A stretch of DNA of 64,000 nt from Phaseolus vulgaris (taxonomy: Eukaryota; Streptophyta; Magnoliopsida; Fabales; Fabaceae): the NCBI RefSeq assembly GCF_000499845.2, contig NC_023749.2, forward strand, positions 23,126,878-23,190,877, read 5' to 3'. The position numbers were made by a program, and so were the translations under genes. Below the pieces are notes generated by a model, which was not told the origin of the DNA, made no database searches, and worked only from the letters and a program-made list of their open reading frames with translations. The number at the start of each line of letters is the position of its first letter. The first letter of the stretch is position 1. Shown here piece by piece: positions 21,401 through 31,009 of this stretch.

Positions 21401-23211
21401 GCCAACCCGGATAAGTGTGCCGCCATCTTGGCGATGAGGAGCCCAGCTACCGTGAAGGAAGTACAACAGCTAATAGGTCGGATGGCCGCCCTGTCTCGCT
21501 TCGTGTCAGCTAGAGGAGAGAAGGGACATCCCTATTTTCAGTGCTTAAGGAGGAATAACAAGTTTTCTTGGACGAAGAAGTGCGAGGAAGCCTTCGTCAA
21601 GCTAAAGGAGTATCTGGCGAGCCCGCCGATTTTGTGTAAACCGCTGGTGGGAACCCCTCTCAGGTTGTATTTTGCTGTACTGAGAGGGCGGTGAGTGCGG
21701 TGCTCGCCCAGGATCAAGATCAGGCTCAAAAGCCTATTTATTTCGTTAGTAAGGTGCTGCAGGGCCCCGAAACGAGATATCAGGCCCTGGAGAAGGCTGC
21801 GCTGGCTATGGTGTTTTCGGCGAGGAGGTTGCGCCACTATTTCCATAGCTTCACAATTCTGGTGATGACTGACCTGCCCATCCAGAAGGTCTTGAAGAAG
21901 CCCGACGTTGCGGGAAGGATGGTGAAGTGGGCAGTAGAGCTGTCAGAGTTTGACATTAAGTATGAACCCCGAGGCCCGATTAAGGGGCAAATCTTCGCAG
22001 ATTTCGTGGTCGAGCTCTCATCTGAGGCGACGCGAGTTGAAGGGGACGATTTCCGTTGGGTGCTCTCGGTGGATGGATCGTCGAACCAGCAGGGTAGCGG
22101 TGCTGGAGTCATTTTGGAAGGACCCAACGGCGTGCTGATCGAACAATCTTTGAGGTTTGCCTTCAAAGCCAGCAACAATCAAGCAGAATATGAGGCACTG
22201 ATCGCCGGGATTTTGCTGGCAAAGGAGATGGGAGCGAGGGTGTTGATGGCTAAGAGTGACTCGCTGCTAGTCACAGGGCAAGTAACAGGCGAGTTCCAGG
22301 CTAAAGATCCACAAATGGCGGCTTACTTGGAGTATGTGCAGGAATTGAAGAGTTCCTTTGCCTCCTTTGAAGTGGTGCATGTGCCCAGAGAGCAGAATGC
22401 CCGAGCTGACTTGCTAGCCAAGCTCGCCAGTTCAGGCAAGGGGGGTAGGCAGAGGACGGTGATTCAAGAAACTCTGAAGACGCCGAGGGCATTTGTAGCA
22501 GATCACCTGGTTCTTCAGATAAGCAGGGCGACGGAAAAAGCGGCAAGAAGTCACAGGTCTTTGACGCAAGAAACGTTGAGATCGCCGAGAATTAGAGCGT
22601 GTTGGGGAGAGAGGGTGAACATGACGCAGGTCTTAGCTACCCATGAGCCAGACACCTGGATAACACTGTACAAGCGATGCCTGGCAGATGGCCTTCTCCC
22701 GCTGGATCCGACAGAGGCTAGGAAGGTAAAGAAAAATTCTAGCAAGTACACATTGATTGATGGCGATCTGTACAGGTTTGGGTTCACTCACCCACTCCTG
22801 GAATGTGTACATGGCGAGAAGTGCACGAGAATCATGGCAGAGCTCCACGAAGGAATATGCGGAAGCCACGTCGGGGGTCGAGCTCTGGCAGCGAGGACTC
22901 TCCGTGCAGGTTACTACTGGCCATCGATGAGAGAAGACTGCAAGAGGTATGCACAGTGTTGCAAACAATGCCAACAGCACGCCGATTGGCACAAGGCGCC
23001 TCCCGAGGAGTTTAAATCGATTTACAGCCCTTGGCCGTTTCACACTTGGGGAATCGACATTCTGGGACCATTCCCGCTGGCGATCAGGCAGATGAAGTAC
23101 TTGGTGGTGGCGATTGAGTATTTCACCAAGTGGATCGAAGCAGAACCAGTGGCCCAGATCACCGCACACAAGATCGAAGGTTTCGTGTGGAAGAACATTG
23201 TGTGCCGGTTT

Positions 23212-23852
23212 TGATGGAAACCGTCCAGCCTCAAAACTTTTGGCCAAGAAGATAGACGAAGATCGAGTTTTAATGAAGAGTTTGTAAAGTCTTTTTCTTC
23301 TTCTTAGTCTTGTAAAAATTGTATAGAGTAGTTAGGAAGTTTTGGGCCTTGTATTTTGGGCCAAAGTAGAGAAAGATGTAAATAGAAAACAAAGTAATGT
23401 GTAAAATAGTAAAAGAGGGGTGCAAATAGAAATGTAGGCAAGGAAGACATGAGTCTCCACATGTCTTCTCCTTAATGAAGAGGATTTGCACCAATAAGGT
23501 GGTGACACTTGTCACACTCTCATTTGAGAGTTTTTGAGAGACTTTATCCTATAAATAGGAGTCTCTTATACATGTATTTCTTTAACTTTGAATTAGTAAT
23601 GAAATGCTGCCTAATTTTGGCCATTCTACTTGTTCTTAAGTTCTCCCTAGGTTAGTCTCCTTCAAGACTTAGCCTAGACTCTTTCCTAGTGAGTTGGCCT
23701 CACCTCTCACTCTCACAAATTCCTACTCCACTTCAATTCATGGAAACTCCTCTTGAGTTTCTTTAATGCTTCCGCTCATCATATCTCCTTCATCATTCAT
23801 CCAAAGAAGAAATTACAAAGTTCACTAATAGAAGAAGAACGTTTTTCCATCA
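23212..23852 (+). repeat. Element F 5' LTR (641 bp)
   Basis: TGATGGAAACCGTCC ... GTTTTTCCATCA. TATA box TATAAATA at 23550-23557. Confidence 0.95.
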
Positions 23853-23854
23853 TT

Positions 23855-23867
23855 TGGTATTCAGAGC
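23855..23867 (+). promoter_or_regulatory. Primer binding site of element F
   Basis: TGGTATTCAGAGC, the tRNA-Met site with one inserted T, two bases after the LTR. Confidence 0.8.
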
Positions 23868-26829
23868 TATGGTTGTAAGATCTTCTTCTATTTTTTTCTA
23901 TATTCCGTGTTGTTCATAATGTTCTTGATTGTCTTGAATGTTTACCGATTGATTTTGTGTTTTTTTGTCTTTTTGTTCGGTTCAAATTAATTGTTCTTAC
24001 TTGAACCTTCATGTATGTGCTTTTAGGTGTTCTTGTGTTCATGTTCATGTGTGCTTTTGAATTTTTTGAGTTTTCTTCAAATTTGTTTGGTGAAATTTTC
24101 ATATAATTGAGTCATTTTGATTTTATAATCATATATGTTTTGTCTAGAGTCATGTTTAGTCAAAATTTGTCATAAACTCCATTAGTTGAACTTTTTGAAG
24201 TTTTTTTTCAAATATCTTCATAGATTAGAGCTCTTGAGTGCTTTTGATTTTCATTTTTGAGTTCATAAATTGCATTAGCAATTTTCTTTAAAGTTAGGTT
24301 TCCATTATCATCTTCTCCAAAATTCATTTTCGAAAATTCTCGAAAATTTTCCGAAAATATTTCGTGGTTCAAAAAGCATTTCAGTGGTGTGCACAGTAAT
24401 CTGGCCAGTTCTTGCGGAATCTTGGAAATTGTGGTGGTACAGTGAATCCAGAGGTACGAATAGCAGATCTGGTTTAGGTTTCTCGGACTTTATTCTTGAA
24501 AATTTTCTCTGCGATTTGCATTGTTGTTCTTCATCTTCTGCATAATTTTTCTTCTTCGGCTTCATTTTGAATCGGTGTGCGAAGATTGATCAAAGAATAG
24601 TAACGGTGCAAAACGGAGGTTTGTGATTTCCGATGACCTAAATCGGAATCGCGCGCGGAGGAATTGTGAACGGAGGAATCGCAAACGACAGTGGCGTTTT
24701 CCAGTGGAATCGGTGAACGGAGAAGTCGACCGGAGAAATCTGTTTGAATCACGATCGAGTTGGTTTGGTGAATCGAAAATCGAAGAATTAAAACAGTGAA
24801 GAATGAATTTATTCATGTAAGTTCTTCTTCCGCTTCACTTCCGATTCCGAAGATTTGTGATTCTGCTTTTGCGTTCATCTGGTTCTTCATTTCTTTTTGG
24901 AGCGATTTTGGAAATCTATTATTGGAATCGGTTTCTGTACTGGATTGTTAAAGCATTGAAGCAATTTCTAGAGAGTTATTCCAATTCATAATTTAGCGTT
25001 TCTGGAAAATACTTTGTAATTGTTGAGTCAGTTTGATACATTGAAGTGTGCGCGCCAACTGTTTGTTTAAAATATAAAACACTGAAATTGGCATTGGAGT
25101 GTGATTGAATTGCAAGAACTGTATTGGTAAATACTTGTTATTGATTTGTGCTAGCTGGAATTGAATTCGCAACTTCCGTATTTGATTCAGAGGTGATTTT
25201 TGTGATTAAGTTGCAATTCAAACAAAACAGTTCAGTTCTTTATTGTTGGTGCAGTTTTGCCTACTTCAGTGCAGAATTTATGCATAAGATTGGTTGCATT
25301 CACTGGTTAATTGGAAATTGAATTCCTCGTGGTTAGTAGAAATTATAATTTCTGACTTTGGTGCCATGTAGTTGCTGTCTTGGTGCTGAATTTTCTGGTT
25401 TAGCTTGTGAAATTGGAAAAGTGAAGCTGTTGGTGAATTTTAAAATTGCAATTGACAATCGTAGGTCTTCATACTAGCTGTTCTGATTCAGATTTGATGA
25501 CTTGAATTCTCTGCATCATTGATTCAATTTTGAAACTGTGCCTCTGAATTTTACGTCATTTTTTTTTCTTTGGTGCTGCTGTTTGAATCAAATTACTGCT
25601 AGGTGCAATTTTCTAACTAGCACAGCGTGAATTTTGAGCAGTAGCAATTGGAGTTGTTTTAGAATTGGTGCAGATTTTTATTTTTCAGCACACCATCTGT
25701 TTGATAATTTGACTTCACTTCTAGAATTGGTGCGGGATCTACAGTGCAGAAAATTTATTTGCTTCCAACAATTACTTTTGTAATACATGTGAGCAAAATT
25801 TGGGTGCAGCAACAATGTTCACTCAAAGATACATTTGAGAAATTGTGGGACCCACGAAAATAGAATTGAGACAAATAGTGGGTGGTCGTACGTGAACTTG
25901 CATCATATGTTCAGATTGAATGACCAATTGAATTAGCCAATTGAATTGAGAAGAACAGTGTAGAAGTTGGGATTCGCATGAAATTGGAGTGAAACAACAC
26001 GATAACTTGGGTTGCACAATTCTAATTGAAGAATTTTAGTGCAGTAATTTTGGAGGTACGAAAAGCAGGATTACAATTTTTAATTTGGACCAAGCTACAT
26101 TGGGCAGAACATTTTGGATTTCATGGTCTACTCAGAATTTTCATCATTCTTTGTTTTTCTTTTTGTAATCCAATTCTAGTGCCAATCTTTAGGTGCTTCT
26201 TTTGAGTGCTTACTTTCTTGAAAACCTTTAATTTCTTGCTTGTCTTGATTTTATGGATAATCTTTGTGTTTGTCATCTCTAATCTCCTTTGAGTTTCACT
26301 CTTCAAATTGAGCTTTTATTGTTTTTATTATTGACCTCTTGAAGTGGAATATACCTTGAATTTGTTCTTTGTGAGAATTGAGCTAACTTCTAGGTAGCAT
26401 CCTAAGAGAAGGCAAAGGACTTTGCAAGGGGTACTCACCTTTGGAGGACAAACAAGTAAAGGCTTGGAGAGAAACACTTGTGAGAAAAGAGAAGAGAACT
26501 TTGAAGATTATTTTTTAAAATTTTGTGTGATTTCAATTGTTTTATAATTTGGCCATTATCTTTACTTTAGGTGTCTTGGAAGAGCCTTTGGTGTTCTTCC
26601 ATCTCCTACAAGTTTTCTTTAATTTTCTTATTAGATACACGCTTTAGACAGTGAGTGTGTCTTGAAGGTTCACAAGTGCCAACAAGCCTCACCATTAGGA
26701 GTCGTCTAGTTTAAATTTTTGCAATTTAAATTCTTAGTTTTTAAAAACTTTCTTTTAGTTTCTTTCTTTATAAAACTCTTTGTTTGTGTTGAAGAAGTTT
26801 TCATTGGAAGGAGATTTGTGAAGTGCATT
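23868..26829 (+). other. Element F long leader without supported gene
   Basis: About 3 kb of T-rich sequence. Short frames on both strands have no family resemblance and many stops, so I call none. Such long leaders are common in non-autonomous elements; the origin of this filler is unknown. Confidence 0.5.
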
Positions 26830-26905
26830 GGGATAAGTTCTGGCTAGGAAAGACTTGGTACTTAAGAGTGTCCATTGTGACCCACCTCTCTTTCCTGGGA
26901 ATTTA
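26830..26905 (+). promoter_or_regulatory. Conserved pre-gag leader block (element F)
   Basis: GGATAAGTTCTGGCTAGG, CTTGGTACTTAAG and CCACCTCTCTTTCCTGG match the E and H blocks, although the rest of the leader does not. Candidate packaging signal used in trans. Confidence 0.55.
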
Positions 26906-26964
26906 CCTTGTGTGCTAAACTCACTTTCCTTCTTGTGAAAAATCTTTTAAATACAAAGCTTAAT

Positions 26965-28065
26965 ATGTCTATGTATACTTATCATCATAGTAGAAGAAAG
27001 ATTTATAACCCTCATTATCAAAAAAAGGAAGGGATGCGTTTTGAGCCTAGAAGTTTATATTATTCTACCGAGCCTGAAGTATACATTCCTTACTTTGATG
27101 GAAATAAAAATGTTGAAGCATATTTAGAATGGGAAACAAAAGTTGATCAAATCTTTGAAAAACATCAATTGGATGAATTTAGAAAATTTTCCATGGCTAC
27201 CCTAAGTTTTCAAGAATATGCTAGGTCTTGGTGGATACAAAGGGAAGATGTTAGAATTGGTAGAAAATCAGAAATATTGAATTGGGATGAATTGAAGATG
27301 TGTATGAGAAGAAAGTTTGTTCCACCTTCATATGTGAAAAAGAAAAAGCTTAGAGAAGAAATGAAAGAGCTTGTAGAAAAAGGAAGAAATTTTATATACA
27401 GAGAAAACGAATATGTTAGAAGAGACAAAGAGTTTAGAGAAAAATTCCAAGCTCTTGTCAGAAAGAAAAAAGAGAATGAGAAAAAGGAAAGTAAAAAAAA
27501 CTCTTTTTCTCGAGTTGAATCAGATAGCGATAACATTTTATCTTCTCTAGAAAACCCTTGTGAGGATGTGCTTGAAGAAAAATCTATGTTTGGAGCTGAA
27601 CCAAATATAGATATAAATATTTCCTCCACAGAAAATACAGAAGAATGTTTGATTGAAAAGGAAGAAGAAGAGGAAACCCACAAAGAAGAAGAGTCTTTTA
27701 TGACACCCCCTGAAAGCATGGTTGAGAAAGAATCCTTAAAGGGGGATTGCAATACTTTGAACTCTTCTTTTCAATTATATAATGCTCATTCTTCTTCACA
27801 AAAATATCAAAAACAACACTTTGTGATGTTGTTGCCTAGCTTGGGCAATAAACAACACAAAGTGAACAAAAATATTTTTGAAATGAGCCTTATGTTTTTC
27901 TTTAAAAAGAATTTTAAAGAAGAGGGGACTTATTTTTGTTTAGTTTTCTTTTCTTTTAATTTTCCTTTAAAAAGGAAATTTATCTCATGTTTGTTTGATG
28001 TTTATTGCAGATTGACATTTGACCCAGGAGGAAAACATCAAATAAATAGAGGTTGCTGTCATTGA
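26965..28065 (+). CDS. Element F gag-like protein (366 residues)
   Basis: I take ATG 26965 (MSMYTYHHSRRK) because upstream codons in this frame lack an ATG and the E gag starts at the same distance from the shared leader block. Residues about 35-150 resemble the E/H gag core: YIPYFDGNKNVEAYLEWE aligns with DLPHFHGKENVEIYLDWE, then TLSFQEYARSWW. A Lys/Glu-rich helix and an acidic tail follow. There is no CCHC zinc knuckle, unlike H. The end TFDPGG follows a TTGCAG and also occurs at the end of the G frame. It would be a capsid-like protein lacking the RNA-binding knuckle. Protease and pol are absent. Confidence 0.75.
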   Translation: MSMYTYHHSRRKIYNPHYQKKEGMRFEPRSLYYSTEPEVYIPYFDGNKNVEAYLEWETKVDQIFEKHQLDEFRKFSMATLSFQEYARSWWIQREDVRIGRKSEILNWDELKMCMRRKFVPPSYVKKKKLREEMKELVEKGRNFIYRENEYVRRDKEFREKFQALVRKKKENEKKESKKNSFSRVESDSDNILSSLENPCEDVLEEKSMFGAEPNIDINISSTENTEECLIEKEEEEETHKEEESFMTPPESMVEKESLKGDCNTLNSSFQLYNAHSSSQKYQKQHFVMLLPSLGNKQHKVNKNIFEMSLMFFFKKNFKEEGTYFCLVFFSFNFPLKRKFISCLFDVYCRLTFDPGGKHQINRGCCH

Positions 28066-28097
28066 GCATGATTCAGATCTGAGGACAGATCCTTTTC

Positions 28098-28110
28098 AAG
28101 AGGGAGGGGA
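28098..28110 (+). promoter_or_regulatory. Polypurine tract of element F
   Basis: AAGAGGGAGGGGA directly before the 3' LTR. Confidence 0.85.
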
Positions 28111-28751
28111 TGATGGAAACCGTCCAGCCTCAAAACTTTTGGCCAAGAAGATAGACGAAGATCGAGTTTTAATGAAGAGTTTGTAAAGTCTTTTTCTTCT
28201 TCTTAGTCTTGTAAAAATTGTATAGAGTAGTTAGGAAGTTTTGGGCCTTGTATTTTGGGCCAAAGTAGAGAAAGATGTAAATAGAAAACAAAGTAATGTG
28301 TAAAATAGTAAAAGAGGGGTGCAAATAGAAATGTAGGCAAGGAAGACATGAGTCTCCACATGTCTTCTCCTTAATGAAGAGGATTTGCACCAATAAGGTG
28401 GTGACACTTGTCACACTCTCATTTGAGAGTTTTTGAGAGACTTTATCCTATAAATAGGAGTCTCTTATACATGTATTTCTTTAACTTTGAATTAGTAATG
28501 AAATGCTGCCTAATTTTGGCCATTCTACTTGTTCTTAAGTTCTCCCTAGGTTAGTCTCCTTCAAGACTTAGCCTAGACTCTTTCCTAGTGAGTTGGCCTC
28601 ACCTCTCACTCTCACAAATTCCTACTCCACTTCAATTCATGGAAACTCCTCTTGAGTTTCTTTAATGCTTCCGCTCATCATATCTCCTTCATCATTCATC
28701 CAAAGAAGAAATTACAAAGATCACTAATAGAAGAAGAACGTTTTTCCATCA
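28111..28751 (+). repeat. Element F 3' LTR (641 bp)
   Basis: Same as the 5' LTR except for one T/A change near 28717. TATA box at 28449-28456. Confidence 0.95.
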
Positions 28752-29492
28752 GGTTTGGTGTGCCCAAGCGCCTGGTGTCGGACAATGGGACTCAGTTTGC
28801 AAGCCACCTGTTGAAGAAGCTGTGCGAAGGGGTGGGAATTCAACAAGTGTTTGCATCCGTCGAGCACCCTCAGACAAATGGCCAAGTAGAGTCAGCTAAT
28901 CGGGTGTTGTTGAGAGGGTTGAAGAGAAGGCTAAAGAAAGCCAAAGGAAGCTGGGCTGAGGAGGTACCCCGTATAGTCTGGACGTACCACACCACTGAGC
29001 AGTCAGGAACCCATGAGACCCCGTTCAGCTTGGTCTATGGATGCGACGCAATGATTCCAGTGGAGATCCAGGAGAGCTCGCCGAGATTCCAGAACTTCGT
29101 AGAGGAAGACTCGAATGAGGAGAGAAGGTTGAACCTGGATCTACTGGTTGAAGTCAGGGAAGAGGCGAGATTGAAGGCGGAAGCGGTGAAGAGAAGGATT
29201 GAACGAAGATATAACTCAAAGGCGATGCCGAGACAGTTTAGAGAAGGCGACTTGGTGATGAGGAAAGCCCACCAGTACGAGATGGAGAATAAACTGTCGC
29301 CCAAGTGGAAGGGACCGTTCAGAATAACCGAGGCGCTCGGGAACGACGCCTACCGCTTAGAGACATTGGAAGGAGGGGCGATTCCTCGCACTTGGAACGC
29401 CACGCACCTCAAGTTATATTACAGTTGAGAACTTTGTAAGTAAAGATAAACACGAAGTTACATTACAATGTCTCTGTTAAAACAGTTTGAAG

Positions 29493-29543
29493 GGGGCACT
29501 CTTTTTTCCCTAAGGAGGGTTTTTAACGAGGCCACCCAATAAA
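29493..29543 (+). terminator. Conserved hairpin and AATAAA after pol (element B)
   Basis: Same block as at 3927-3976, with AATAAA at 29538-29543. Inferred 3' end signal of gag-pol RNA. Confidence 0.45.
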
Positions 29544-29678
29544 GAGAAGTTTTCAAAAGTTTAAGTTGTTTCAGATTGCATGCCTGTTGTTTTCAGAAAG
29601 TTTTGAAGAAAAACCTTGTCACTTATATGTGACTTAAGGCGAGTTAAAGATATATTGCATGCTTTCTAAAAGGTTTTA

Positions 29679-30400
29679 ACTCCTCATCGTCTTTCGGCGA
29701 TCGGAGGCATCAGTTAAAGCTTAAGTCCTCATCGTCTTTCGGCGATCGGAGGCATCAGTTAAAGTTTTAAGTCCTCATCGTCTTTTAGCGATCGGAGGCA
29801 CCAGTTAAAGTTAAATTCCTCATCGTCTTTCGGCGATCGGAGGCACCAGTTAAAAGACCTCAACGCCCTCGCGCGTTCTGAGGCGAGATAAAGACCTCCT
29901 CGCCGTCGAGCGAGTGCAGGCGAGGAAGAGTGAAAAGTCCTCAGTGTTTCTGGGGGCGAGAAGATGTAACGCCTGGGGCAATGTAGAGGCACTAGTGAAA
30001 AGTCCTCAGTGTTTCTGGGGGCGAGAAGATGTAACCCCTGGGGCAATGTAGAGGCACCAGTGAAAAGTCCTCAGTGTTTCTGGGGACGAGAAGATGTAAC
30101 CCCTGGGGCAATGTAGAGGCACCAGTGAAAAGTCCTCAGTGTTTCTGGGGGCGAGAAGATGTAACCCCTAGGGCAATGTAGAGGCACCAGTGAAAAGTCC
30201 TCAGTGTTTCTGGGGGGGAGGAGATGTAACCCCTGGGGCAATGTAGAGGCACGATTTAAAGACCTTCTCGCCTATGAGCGAGTTCAGGCGAGTTAAAAGA
30301 CCTTCTCGCCTATGAGCGAGTTCAGGCTAGTTAAAAGGCCTTCTCGCCTATGAGCGAGTTCAGGCAAGAGAAAATCCTTCTCGTCTCGAACGAGTTCAGG
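29679..30400. repeat. Hairpin-rich tandem repeat array (element B)
   Basis: Four units of the CCTCATCG...CGATCGGAGGC type, then five 64-base units (GTGTTTCTGGGGGCGAGAAG) from about 29937, then CTCGCC...GGCGAG units to 30400. Same position as the arrays of A and C, but with different unit numbers. Confidence 0.85.
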
Positions 30401-31009
30401 TATGGTGTAGAGGGCGGAAGAAGTTTGGAAGGTGGCTAAGGTAGGTTCGAAGAGAGCGCCTAGCCACCCGATCTCTTGTTCTGAAGCTCAAGGAGGTAGA
30501 GAAGGATCCGAAAGGCGCCTCTACCCCCAGATAAAAGAACAATGGCCAAGGCAGGAAGCCAGAAAGAAGCTGATATCGCCAATTGAGTCTTTGGCGACCA
30601 GAAAAAGTTCAAGCAGAGGGCGAGAAAGTTAAAGACCCGTTTTTGATGAAGCAGATCGGGTGAAGCGATGTTTTAAGCCAGTAGTTGAGTTAAAGTTCGT
30701 CGTTTGAAGAATGGTTTTACGCTGAAGTTCATTGCATTGAGATTACAAGTTGTTAAAGTGGTTGTTATTTGAAGTTGAAGTGGTTCGAAGCAGTTAAGTA
30801 TATGATCACGCTTACGAAATCGTTAAGTTAATTTCTTGAAGCAAACTGTGCAAGGAAAGTTAAAGCAGCTAAAGAAGTTATAAGAGGAAATACACAGACT
30901 TTGTTATTAAAATAAGTATCAGTTCAAGAACACATATACAGGAAAATATGAAGTTTATTACAATTATATGCAAAGGGAAAGCGTAAAGGTAGTGGATGGA
31001 GGGAATTGA
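30401..31009. other. Conserved noncoding stretch, 3' side of antisense gene (element B)
   Basis: About 600 bases with no gene, homologous to 4757-5360. TTTATT near 30956 would give AATAAA on the minus strand about 50 bases after the antisense stop. Confidence 0.45.

Larger units (their letters stand above)
23212..28751 (+). mobile_element. Element F: non-autonomous gag-only LTR retrotransposon (5540 bp)
   Basis: Two 641-bp LTRs (23212-23852 and 28111-28751) differ by about one base by eye. They are flanked by GGTTT (23207-23211 and 28752-28756) and inserted in the B integrase codons. It has a primer site, a 3-kb leader, one gag-like frame and a purine tract, but no protease, RT or integrase. 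This fits the TR-GAG or non-autonomous CRM-like type. Near-identical LTRs mean a very recent move, so the enzymes came from another element. Confidence 0.93.
18464..29428 (+). pseudogene. Element B gag-pol, three lesions including F insertion
   Basis: ATG 18464 (MRKMRSN) is the start shared with C. Gag domain, a zinc-knuckle-like CEFHQGFGHTVDSC and protease VDQGSSADV are intact. RT lacks seven codons (KWRMCVD of C) at about 20937, removing a conserved RT motif. A 1-base deletion near 21679 (GCTGTACTGAG for GCTGTAACTGAG) shifts the frame, giving a stop at 21694; the correct frame resumes from 21691. F splits the integrase at VCRF|GVPK, and the frame continues from 28757 to the stop at 29428 when F and one GGTTT are removed. 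The element must have moved with other copies' enzymes, or decayed after insertion. Confidence 0.9.

Noticed and set aside
23868..26829. Small frames in the F leader (about 60-85 residues)
   Set aside because: Short, AT-biased, no start context or homology; expected by chance in 3 kb.
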